Origin: DASUBV01 sp963725175
GTDB taxonomy: Bacteria; Actinomycetota; Actinomycetes; Streptosporangiales; Streptosporangiaceae
Reading direction: 5' to 3'
NCBI GenBank assembly: GCA_963725175.1
Contig: CAVRXH010000006.1
Span: 6,262,001 to 6,326,000, forward strand
DNA length: 64,000 nt
Shown here: positions 35,968 to 43,848 of the stretch, in pieces
How the letters are laid out: the number at the start of each line of letters is the position of its first letter
Position numbering within the stretch: the first letter of the stretch is position 1
The notes under the pieces: model-generated
The model's input: the letters and a program-made list of their open reading frames with translations, nothing else
The model's database searches: none
What the model was told of the DNA's origin: nothing
Position numbers and translations under genes: made by a program

Positions 35968-37452
35968 ATGAGTTCTGGATTCGTGGCCGCGCACGGCCTT
36001 TTCACCGCCGCACAGCAGGAGGCCGCCGACAAGGTACGCAGCGAGGTGGAGCGGCTGGGCCTGGAGATGATCCGGCTGTCCTGGCCGGACCAGCATGGCC
36101 TGCTGCGCGGGAAGGCCCTCACCAAGGAGGCATTCCTCAGCGCCCTGGAGAGCGGTGCCGAGATCACCATGGCGCCGTTCTTCTTCGACACGGCCAACGC
36201 GATCGTGTTCAACCCGTTCATGAGCGGGGGCGGCTTCAGCGACCCCGCGCTGTCCGGCAGCCCGAACGTGATCATGGTTCCCGACCCGACCACCTTCAAG
36301 GTGCTGCCGTGGGCGCCGGGCACCGGCTGGGTGCTGTGCGACCTCTACATGCGCGACGGCGAGCCGTTCCCGTTCGCGCCGCGCAGGCTGCTGAAGGACG
36401 CGCTGGACCGGCTGGGCGAGACGGGCTATGACCTCCAGGCGGGCCTGGAGATCGAGTGGTACCTCACCCGCATCACCGACCTGCGGCTGGACGCCGATCC
36501 GGGCGCGCCGGGCAACCGGGGCGTCCCGCCCGAGGTCATGCCGGTCGCCCGCGGCTACAGCTACCTGCTCGAAAATCACCTGGACGAGATCGACGAGGTG
36601 CTCGCCCCGATTCGCAAGCACCTGCTCGCGCTTGGCCTGCCGCTGCGCTCGACCGATGACGAGTGGGGCCCCAGCCAGGTGGAGATCACCTTCGGGGTCA
36701 TGGACGGCCTGGCCGCGGCGGACGCCGTGGTGCTGTTCCGCAACGCGGTGAAGCAGATCTGCCGGCGGGCTGGCTATCTCGCCACGTTCATGTGCACGCC
36801 CGCGATCCCCGGCTTCTACGCGAGCGGCTGGCACCTGCACACCTCGCTGCGGGATCGCGTGACCGGCCGCAACGCGATGATCCCGGCCGAGGGCGAGGTG
36901 CTGTCGCAGGCCGGGCGGAACTATGTCGGCGGCACGCTGGCGCACGCCAGCGCCGCGTCGGTGTTCGCCACGCCGACAGTGAACGGCTACCGGCGGCGGC
37001 GGCCCTACTCGCTCGCCCCCGACCGCGTCACCTGGGGGTTCGACAACCGGGCGGCGATGATGCGGGTCATCGGGTCGCCGGGCGATCCGACCACGCACGT
37101 CGAGAACCGGGTCGGCGAGCCCGCGGCCAATCCCTACCTCTACATCGCCGCCCAGGTCATGTCCGGCTGGGACGGCCTGGTGAACAAGATCGACCCCGGC
37201 CAGCCCAGCGATGACCCCTACGCCGAGGAGGTCGAGGTACTCCCGCAGGATCTCGGGGCCGCGCTTGACGCGCTGGAGTCCGACAAGTTCTTCCGCGGCG
37301 TCTGGGGCGACCGCTTCGTCGACTACCTGATCACCATGAAGCGCAGCGAGCTTGACCGGTACCTGGCGCACGTGGCTGAGCAGTCCGACCCCGAGGCCTA
37401 CGCCGCCGAGGTCACCGACTGGGAGCACCGCGAGTACTTCGACCTGTTCTAG
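35968..37452 (+). CDS. Glutamine-synthetase-family ligase
   Basis: 494 residues; AAGGAG precedes ATG 35968. GS beta-grasp and catalytic domains: RLSWPDQHGLLRGKAL, LEIEWYLTRI (metal Glu), GPSQVEITFG, ASGWHLHTSL (ATP/Mg His), NGYRRRRPYSLAPDRVTWGFDNRAAMMRV and HVENRVGEPAANPYLYIAAQV. Metal and ATP residues are present, but the overall sequence resembles gamma-glutamyl-polyamine/-anilide type ligases more than GlnA. Expected to activate glutamate (or a similar carboxylate) as acyl-phosphate and join it to an amine. It is the last rightward gene before a strong terminator shared with the convergent AsnB gene. Confidence 0.87.
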   Translation: MSSGFVAAHGLFTAAQQEAADKVRSEVERLGLEMIRLSWPDQHGLLRGKALTKEAFLSALESGAEITMAPFFFDTANAIVFNPFMSGGGFSDPALSGSPNVIMVPDPTTFKVLPWAPGTGWVLCDLYMRDGEPFPFAPRRLLKDALDRLGETGYDLQAGLEIEWYLTRITDLRLDADPGAPGNRGVPPEVMPVARGYSYLLENHLDEIDEVLAPIRKHLLALGLPLRSTDDEWGPSQVEITFGVMDGLAAADAVVLFRNAVKQICRRAGYLATFMCTPAIPGFYASGWHLHTSLRDRVTGRNAMIPAEGEVLSQAGRNYVGGTLAHASAASVFATPTVNGYRRRRPYSLAPDRVTWGFDNRAAMMRVIGSPGDPTTHVENRVGEPAANPYLYIAAQVMSGWDGLVNKIDPGQPSDDPYAEEVEVLPQDLGAALDALESDKFFRGVWGDRFVDYLITMKRSELDRYLAHVAEQSDPEAYAAEVTDWEHREYFDLF

Positions 37453-37487
37453 GCTGTTCTTCTAAGTCGGCACTCAGGCACGCACTC

Positions 37488-37531
37488 AAGCGTGGGCAGC
37501 CGGCCCGCTAACGGGCAGGCTGCCCACGCTT
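37488..37531. terminator. Bidirectional terminator between GS-family gene and asnB
   Basis: A 14-bp perfect stem (AAGCGTGGGCAGCC at 37488-37501 with its complement at 37518-37531) is extended by a further GCCCG/CGGGC pair across one mismatch and a CTAA loop. The asnB stop codon (37508-37510) lies in the loop. It serves both convergent genes; on the minus strand an A-rich start and T-ended tail are modest. Confidence 0.88.
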
Positions 37532-39516
37532 ATCTACCGCCTTCACGATGTTCACCGAGGCGCTGGCGTCGGCGGGGCGGAAGTCCGTGACGAGCTGGTC
37601 TTCCAGCAGCGCGGTGCTCAGCATCAGGCAGTACGAGTGGTTGAGCGGGTAGCGCAGGCCAGAACCGTCCTGGCCGATGGCCGCGACCAGGGCGCGCGCC
37701 TTGCGCGGATCGATGACCGCGGAGTTCCCCGCCACGATCCGCGAGATGAGCTCGGGCACCCAGTCGTCCGCGCCGCCGGGCAGCAGCGCTTCGGCGCCGA
37801 AGGAGCGCAGCGCCTGCTTGCTCCGCGTGGCCAGCTCCGGCGGCAGCATGCTGGCGTAGGCTTCCCGCAGGATCCGCTTGTCGCTGCGGCCGTCGCCCAT
37901 GGTGAACTCCTCGGGCAGGCCCCAGCCGAACTGGATCATGTTCAGGTCGAAGTAGGGCGACCGGAACTCGACGCCCTCCGGCACGGCGGCCCGGTCCCCG
38001 AACGCCTGCATGCCCCAGCCCGAGCAGATCGTCAGCATGTCGATCGCCCGGGACCGCTCGACCAGCGGGCGCTTGGGCAGGTCCGGGTCGAGGCCGGTGA
38101 GCGACTCGCAGATCATCTCCTCCCAGCCGCCGGGTGCGGAGCCGCCGGACGACATGGCGTCATCGCGGGCCAGCTCGGCCAGGTCGGGCTCCATCGACAG
38201 CCGCCGGTAGTGCGCGCCAAGCGCCGAGCCGCGCGCGGCGGGGTCCTGGTAGAAGGACAGCAGCGCGCCGGGAGAGGGCGACTTCGTCAGCGCGGTGTCA
38301 TGGAACAGCCCGGCCAGCCAGCGCCGCCGCTCCGCGTCGCTGCCGAAGGTGTCGTACCTGTCCAGGAAGGCGGCTTCCTTAGTCACGTCGTAGCCGCAGA
38401 ACAGCTCGTCGGAGCCGGGCCGAAGAGGACGACGCGGCAGTCCTGGTCGTGCACGTGCCTGGCCAGCAGCTGGACCGCGACGGCGGACGGCCGGAACAGC
38501 GGCGTCTCCGCCTGGTAGACGGCCGCGGGGAACATCGACCGGCTGAGCTCCTTGGTGACCTCCACCGAGCTGTGCTGCGAGCCGAGATGGCGGGCCAGCC
38601 GGAGCTGGGCCTGCGACTCGTCGAGCCGGGACTGCGGCAGCGTGAACGAGTACGTGCGCGGCGGCCTGCCGAGCTCCTGGCTGGTGACGGCGGCGATCAC
38701 CGAGGAGTCGATCCCGCCGCTGATCAGGACGCCCATGCCGAAGTCGCTGCGCAGCCGGATCCTGATGCTCTCCAGCATGGTCGCGCGCAGCCGCTCCTTG
38801 GCCTCCTCGAAGGTCATCGCGTGATCGGCCGCGGCCTCCGCCGTCGGCAGCCGGAAGTACGGGACGGTGCTGAGGCGGCCGTTCTCGAACACCCCGTAGC
38901 AGCCGGGCGGTATCGAGTGGATTCCCTCGAAGCAGGTCACCGGGTCGATCGGCGACCACACCTTGAACGTCTGCCGCAGCCCGAGCGGCGACAGCTTCCG
39001 CTGCACGCCGGGCAGCGCGATGACGCCCTTGATCTCGGAGGAGAAGGCGATCCCGTCGTCGACGAACGAGTAGAACAGCGGGCGCTCGCCGATCGGGTCG
39101 CGGCCCAGCAGCACGCGCCGCTCGACGCGGTCGAGGAAGGCGAACGCGAAGCCGCCCGCCAGCCGCTCGATGGCCCGCTCACCCCAGGTGATGAGCGCGC
39201 GGCCGAGCACCTCGGTGTCGGAGTTGGTCTCGAAGCGGGCGCCCGCGGCCTCGAGCTCGGCCTGCAGCTCCACGTAGTTGACGATGGTGCCGTTGAAGAT
39301 CAGCACGTAGCGGTCGTCGTCGAACGACATGGGCTGCTTGCCGAGCGGCAGGTCGATGATCGCCAGGCGCACCAGCCCCATGGCGCCGTAGTCATCGATG
39401 AAGTAGCCGTATTCCTCCGGCCCGCGATGCTGAATGGCATTCATCATCGTGCGAATGTCGTCCTCGTATCGCGGCGACCTTCTGGAGAGGCCAGCAAAAC
39501 CGGCGATGCCACACAC
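37508..39516 (-). CDS. asnB: Asparagine synthase (glutamine-hydrolysing), AsnB type, one-base frame change
   Basis: About 669 residues. GTG 39516 is followed at once by Cys2 of the glutaminase domain (M-CGIAGF), with IQHRGPEEYGYF, RLAIIDLPLGKQPM, FNGTIVNY and NSDTEVL. The synthetase domain has the pyrophosphate loop GVLISGGIDSSVIAAV. Near 38419 one G is missing from a C/G run; with it the sequence reads VLFGPGSDELFCGYD, with Pro instead of the more usual Glu in that loop. The C-terminal part is complete. The intact Cys2 means ammonia can be drawn from Gln, unlike lasso-peptide cyclases. Substrate may be Asp or a pathway carboxylate. Next gene upstream: a thymidylate-kinase-like protein. Confidence 0.85.
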
Positions 39517-39531
39517 GGGTAATTCCTCTCG

Positions 39532-40185
39532 CTAGGGATAGCCGACGGTCGCGGCGGTGAAGAGCGCGGGCAGCGCGGTGCGCAGCTCGCGCATGATGCT
39601 CTCTGTCACCTCGGCGGCCGGCGAGCTGCCGTCGACGACGATGAACTCGTGCTCTTCGGCGAGCCGGGCATAGCCCCGGCGGTGGGCCCTCAGGAACTCC
39701 AGGGTCGCGAACTTGTCGCCGCGGCGCGCTAGCCGGCGGATCGCGTTCTCCGGCGGCACGTCCAGCCAGACGCACGCATCCGGGGCGGGAAAGTCCAGGT
39801 AGAGGTTCTCGATCGCGGTCCTGGTGCGGTCACCGGCTCGGTGAGCGGCCGCGATCTGGCAGTACGAGTAGCGGTCCGCGAGGATGACGCCGGCGGCGCC
39901 GGCCAGCTCCCTGCGTCCCCGCATGAGGCCGAACCACTTCACCGACGAGGCGACGAGCTGGATGGCGTCCATGCCGAGGAATTCCTCGACGTCCTCACCC
40001 GCGGGCCTGGCGACCTCGTCCAGGCGCTCCCATAACGGCGCGAGGCTCTCGTTCGGCAGCATCGAGACCTGGTGGCCGCAGCGGGCCAGCTCGCCGCGCA
40101 CCGCCGCGATCTGGGTTGACTTGCCGGCACCGTCAATGCCGATGATGGCGATCAGGCGCTGCGGCGGGGCGGGGCTACGATCCAT
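39532..40185 (-). CDS. Thymidylate-kinase-like P-loop kinase (2)
   Basis: 217 residues. P-loop IAIIGIDGAGKSTQI (12-26), then ILADRYSYCQIAAAHRAGD (DRY motif), VWLDVPPENAIRRLARRGD and an Arg-rich lid. It is related to but clearly different from the kinase at 30179, so this is not a simple recent duplication. Located 15 bp upstream of asnB on the same strand. One cell needs one dTMP kinase; two divergent copies in one cluster point to kinases for cluster intermediates. Substrate unknown. Confidence 0.78.
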   Translation of the reverse strand: MDRSPAPPQRLIAIIGIDGAGKSTQIAAVRGELARCGHQVSMLPNESLAPLWERLDEVARPAGEDVEEFLGMDAIQLVASSVKWFGLMRGRRELAGAAGVILADRYSYCQIAAAHRAGDRTRTAIENLYLDFPAPDACVWLDVPPENAIRRLARRGDKFATLEFLRAHRRGYARLAEEHEFIVVDGSSPAAEVTESIMRELRTALPALFTAATVGYP

Positions 40186-40553
40186 GCCGGGTTAAGTCGT
40201 CGATAGCGGGGTTAATCCGCACCCGCATATAACAGAAAGCTGCCAATACAACGCCACCGGCATTCCCGGGGAAGCGCGGCCTGGTCCGCGCATCTCACGA
40301 AATGTCATTATAGCATCCGGTCGCGAAACGGCATTTCATGCCCGCCGGACGGGTTCAGGATGATGATCAGGCCGCCCAGGATCATGAACGTGGCCAGCAG
40401 GAAGACGGAGGCCGGAGGGGACACCTGGCGTGCGTCCCGGATCAAGCTGGGCCGGCGGACCCGTGGACCGAGGCAGCGGCCGCCTCAGGCGATCCTGGTG
40501 GCCAGCATCCGCTGATTGACTCATTCGGGGCAGGCGGCGTAAAACTGGCCGGG
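40186..40553. promoter_or_regulatory. 368-bp divergent region between the kinase-asnB operon and the GH13 operon
   Basis: AT-leaning from about 40200 to 40330. On the minus strand a perfect TATAAT (40312-40307) with a weak ATGCCG 16 bp upstream could drive the kinase-asnB operon, giving a leader of about 115 nt. The stretch 40317-40500, also on the minus strand, can be read as the end of a small hydrophobic protein (SVFLLATFMILGGLIIILNP) but has no start codon; it may be a gene remnant. No promoter for the rightward GH13 gene is obvious. Confidence 0.4.
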
Positions 40554-42203
40554 ATGCCCGCTCTGAGACCCGATCGTGACGGCGACTGGTGGCGCGACGC
40601 GGTCATTTACCACGTCTACCTGCGCAGCTTCGCCGACTCCGACGGCGACGGCATCGGTGACCTGCCCGGACTGCTGTCCCGGCTTGACTACCTGCGCGGC
40701 GGCGAGCACAGCCTGGGCGCCGACACCGTCTGGGTCTCGCCGTTCTTCCCCTCCCCGCAGGCGGACTACGGCTACGACATCGCCGACCACCTCGGCGTGG
40801 ACTCCGCCTACGGTTCGTTATCGGACGTCACCCGGCTCATCGGCGAGCTACGCCGCCGGGACATGCGCCTGATCATCGACCTGGTGCTGAACCACACCTC
40901 CACCGAGCACCCGTGGTTCGCCGAGTCCCGGTCGGCTCGCGACAGCGCCAGGCGCGGCTGGTACTTCTGGCGCCCGCCGGCGCTGGACGGCGGCCCGCCG
41001 AATAACTGGCTGAGCGCGTTCGCCAGCCAGGGCGCCGCGTGGACCTTCGACGAGGCGACCGGGGAGTACTACCTGAGCAGCTTCACCCCCGCCCAGGCGG
41101 ACGTGGACCTGCGCCACCCGGCGGCCCGGCAGGCCATGTGGCAGGTGGCGCGGACCTGGCTGGAGCGCGGCGTGGACGGCTTCCGCGTCGACGTCGCGCA
41201 CCGCCTGATGAAGGACCCGCTGCTGGCCGACAACCCGGCGGCGGTCGCGGCGGAGCGCCGGCACGTCTCGGGGAACGGCGCCAGGCAGAACAACTTCGAC
41301 CACGCGGACACCACCGTGCTGCTCACCGAGCTGCGCGAGATCATCGACGCCCACGGCGGGACCTCGGTCGGCGAGGTGCCGATCCACGATCACGCCCGGC
41401 TGGCCAGGTACTACGGCAGCCCCGCCGGGCTGCACATGCTGTTTACCTTCGGCCTGTGGGACGTGCCGTGGCAGGCCGAGGCGTTCCGCGCGGAGGTCGA
41501 GGCGGTCGAGGCGAGCCTGCCCGGCCACGGCTGGCCCTGTTACGCGCTGTCCAACCACGACATCCCGAGGGTGGCCGACAAGTACGGCGACGGTCTCGCC
41601 GGGGAGCAGCGGTGCCGGGTCGCGGCGGTCTTCCTGCTCACCGCGCGCGGCACGCCGTGCGTCTACTACGGCGAGGAGATCGGGCTGAAGCCGTCGATCG
41701 GGCCGGACTCGGCGGACGGCGACGACGTGGACGGCCGCGACCCGCAGCGCACGCCGATGCAGTGGGAGCCGGGTGGCGGCTTCACCGCCGGGCGGCCCTG
41801 GCTGCCGCCGGGCGCGGAGCCGCAGCGCCGCAACGTCGCGGTGCAGGCCGCCGACGCCGGCTCGCTGCTGTCGCTGTACCGGCGGCTGATCCGGCTCCGC
41901 GCGGCTACCCCGGCGCTGCGCCGCGGCAGCTACGCCACCGCGCAGGCGCCAGGCGGCGTCTTCGCCTACTGGCGGGTGAAGGACGGCGAGAAGTTCCTGG
42001 TCGCGCTCAACTTCACCAGCGAGCCGAGGCTCGTGAGCGGCGGCGGGGCCGCGCTGGCGCCGGTCCTGTCCAGCCGCGCGGATGGGCCCGTGCTGGACGG
42101 CGGCACTATCAGGCTCCGCGCCGACGAGGCGGTCATCGCCCGCGCGGTGCCAGCCAGGAACGGGCCGGCTGAAAACGGGTCGGCCGAAGGCGGGCCGGCA
42201 TGA
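40554..42203 (+). CDS. GH13 alpha-glucosidase / alpha-amylase family enzyme
   Basis: 549 residues from ATG 40554, which gives the normal family start DWWRDAVIYHVYLRSFADSDGDGIGDL. The catalytic barrel shows DLVLNHTS, GFRVDVAHRL (nucleophile Asp), TSVGEVPI (acid/base Glu) and LSNHDIPR (third Asp), then ARGTPCVYYGEEIGL and RTPMQWEP. Likely hydrolyses or transfers alpha-glucosides. No signal peptide, so cytoplasmic. First gene of the long coupled rightward operon; ATGA overlap with the sugar kinase. A glucosidase in such a cluster may supply or trim a glucosylated precursor. Confidence 0.88.
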   Translation: MPALRPDRDGDWWRDAVIYHVYLRSFADSDGDGIGDLPGLLSRLDYLRGGEHSLGADTVWVSPFFPSPQADYGYDIADHLGVDSAYGSLSDVTRLIGELRRRDMRLIIDLVLNHTSTEHPWFAESRSARDSARRGWYFWRPPALDGGPPNNWLSAFASQGAAWTFDEATGEYYLSSFTPAQADVDLRHPAARQAMWQVARTWLERGVDGFRVDVAHRLMKDPLLADNPAAVAAERRHVSGNGARQNNFDHADTTVLLTELREIIDAHGGTSVGEVPIHDHARLARYYGSPAGLHMLFTFGLWDVPWQAEAFRAEVEAVEASLPGHGWPCYALSNHDIPRVADKYGDGLAGEQRCRVAAVFLLTARGTPCVYYGEEIGLKPSIGPDSADGDDVDGRDPQRTPMQWEPGGGFTAGRPWLPPGAEPQRRNVAVQAADAGSLLSLYRRLIRLRAATPALRRGSYATAQAPGGVFAYWRVKDGEKFLVALNFTSEPRLVSGGGAALAPVLSSRADGPVLDGGTIRLRADEAVIARAVPARNGPAENGSAEGGPA

Positions 42204-43702
42204 TGGCCTGCTACGTGGGCATCGACAGCGGCCTGACCGTCACCAAGGCCGCCGTGTTCGACGCGGCGGGGCGGTGCCTGGGCGCGGGCTCGGCGCCCTC
42301 GGTGCACGCCAACCCGGCCGACGGGGTGGTGGAGACCGATCCCGAGGAACAGTGGCAGGCCGCCGCGGCGGCGATCAGGGGCGCGCTGGAGCGCGCCGCG
42401 GTGCCGCCGGCCGCCATCGCCGCGGTCGGCATCACCGCGCACGGGGACTGCGTCTACCTGGCGGACGCGGCGGGCATGCCGGTCCGCCCGGCGATCCCGT
42501 CGCTTGACTTCCGCGGCGCCCAGATCGCGGCCGGGTGGCGCGAGGACGGGACGGCGCAGCGGCTGCTGGGCATCATCGGCGAGGTGCCGCACCCGCATCA
42601 CGTGCACGCGACGCTTCGCTGGCTCGCCGACCACGAGCCGCGGAGCCTGGCGGACGCCAGGTGGGTGCTGTTCGCGAAGGACTGGCTGCGGATGCGGATG
42701 ACCGGGACGGTGGGCACCGACCTGACCGACGCGACCGCCGGCTTCGTGGACGTGCGGAGCGGCCGTTACAGCGACGAGGCGCTCGCCGCCTGCGGGCTGG
42801 AGCGGCTGGCCGGCAAGCTGCCGCCGATCGGGCCGTCGGGCGCGGCGGCCGGCACGGTGACGCGGCAGGCCGCCGCCGCCACCGGGCTGCCCGCCGGCAC
42901 GCCGGTCGCCTGCGGCGTCCACGACATCACCGCCGCCGCCCTGGGCAGCGGCCTGGCGGATACCGCGACGGCGCTGCTGGTCGCCGGGACCTACAGCGTC
43001 AACGCGGTGCTCGCCGAGCGGCCCGCGATCAGCGCCGGGTGGCTGTGCCGGCACTGGGCCGAGCCCGGCAGGTGGATCGTCATGTCCACCTCGGCTACCT
43101 CGGCCAGCAACCTGACCTGGGCCGTCGAGCAGCTCGGCCTGTCCGCCGGGACCGGCGCCGAGCGGTACGCGGCGGTGGACCGCGAGGTGGCCGCGGTGCT
43201 CGACGACGACCCGCGCATCGTCTTCCACCCGTTCCTGTTCGGGACGCCGGCCAGCGCGCATGCCTCGGCGGCCCTGCTCGGCCTGCGGTCCTGGCACCGG
43301 CGCGGGCACGTCTACCTCGCCATGCTCCAGGGCATCGCGTTCTCGCACCGTCAGCACCTGGAAACCCTGGCGCGCGGCCGGGACATCACCGGCGTGCTGC
43401 TGGCCGGCGGCGCGGCCAACAGCGCCGTCTGGACCCAGATCTTCGCCGACACGCTCGGCCTGCCTGTCACGGTGCCCGAGGCGCCAGAGGCGGGAGCGCT
43501 GGGCGCCGCGCTGTGCGCGATGGTGGCGGCGGGCAGGCACGCGACGCTTGGTGACGCCGTCGCGGCCACCGCGCGGACCCGCCGCGCGCATGTCCCTGAC
43601 CCGGCCGGGCAGAAGCGGATGCAGGCCGCCTACGAGCGGTTCACCGCCACGGCGGACGCCGCGGCGGTACACGTATGGCCGGCGCTTGGTGGCGAGCCGT
43701 GA
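42200..43702 (+). CDS. FGGY-family carbohydrate kinase, xylulokinase-like
   Basis: 500 residues: N-terminal phosphate motif YVGIDSGLTVTKAAVFD, HGDCVYL, FAKDWLRMRMTGTVGTD, GVHDITAAALGSG, and the C-terminal ATP motif GVLLAGGAANSAVWTQIFADTLGLPV with GALGAALCAMVA. The DSGLTVTKA start is closest to L-xylulose-type kinases (LyxK). Expected to phosphorylate a keto-sugar or polyol in the cytoplasm, feeding the class II aldolase downstream. ATG 42200 overlaps the GH13 stop; ATG 42203 is equally possible. Confidence 0.86.
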   Translation: MMACYVGIDSGLTVTKAAVFDAAGRCLGAGSAPSVHANPADGVVETDPEEQWQAAAAAIRGALERAAVPPAAIAAVGITAHGDCVYLADAAGMPVRPAIPSLDFRGAQIAAGWREDGTAQRLLGIIGEVPHPHHVHATLRWLADHEPRSLADARWVLFAKDWLRMRMTGTVGTDLTDATAGFVDVRSGRYSDEALAACGLERLAGKLPPIGPSGAAAGTVTRQAAAATGLPAGTPVACGVHDITAAALGSGLADTATALLVAGTYSVNAVLAERPAISAGWLCRHWAEPGRWIVMSTSATSASNLTWAVEQLGLSAGTGAERYAAVDREVAAVLDDDPRIVFHPFLFGTPASAHASAALLGLRSWHRRGHVYLAMLQGIAFSHRQHLETLARGRDITGVLLAGGAANSAVWTQIFADTLGLPVTVPEAPEAGALGAALCAMVAAGRHATLGDAVAATARTRRAHVPDPAGQKRMQAAYERFTATADAAAVHVWPALGGEP

Positions 43703-43745
43703 TCGGGCGGGCGGGCCGGGGCAGCCTTGCCGGATCCGGCTGCGG

Positions 43746-43815
43746 GAGTTTATCTTCTTTTAAGATATATAAGGCAAAAGCAAGGTTCTGTATTTATAAA
43801 AGCATGATATTCCGC
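43746..43815 (+). promoter_or_regulatory. AT-rich internal promoter island with a palindrome
   Basis: A sharp drop in GC within the operon, between the sugar kinase and the aldolase. TATCTT (43751-43756) and AAGATA (43762-43767) form an inverted repeat around CTTTT, followed by TATATA and, at 43790-43800, TATTTATAAA. Several -10-like hexamers overlap, so I cannot pick one. It is the only gap in the otherwise overlapping operon and probably a second, regulated start point. Confidence 0.6.
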
Positions 43816-43848
43816 TATGTGCTTTCCCGGCGGCCACCGGAGGACACG

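Noticed and set aside
37508..39516. AsnB as a lasso-peptide cyclase
   Set aside because: The glutaminase domain is complete with Cys2, and there is no precursor, RRE protein or leader peptidase nearby.
40317..40500. Small hydrophobic protein on the minus strand
   Set aside because: No start codon with a ribosome site and an upstream stop; at most a remnant, noted in the intergenic entry.
41966..43672. Long open frame on the minus strand opposite the GH13 and FGGY genes (568 codons)
   Set aside because: Composition is Arg/Gly/Pro/His-rich with no domain; the plus strand encodes complete, motif-bearing enzymes. It is a high-GC antisense shadow.
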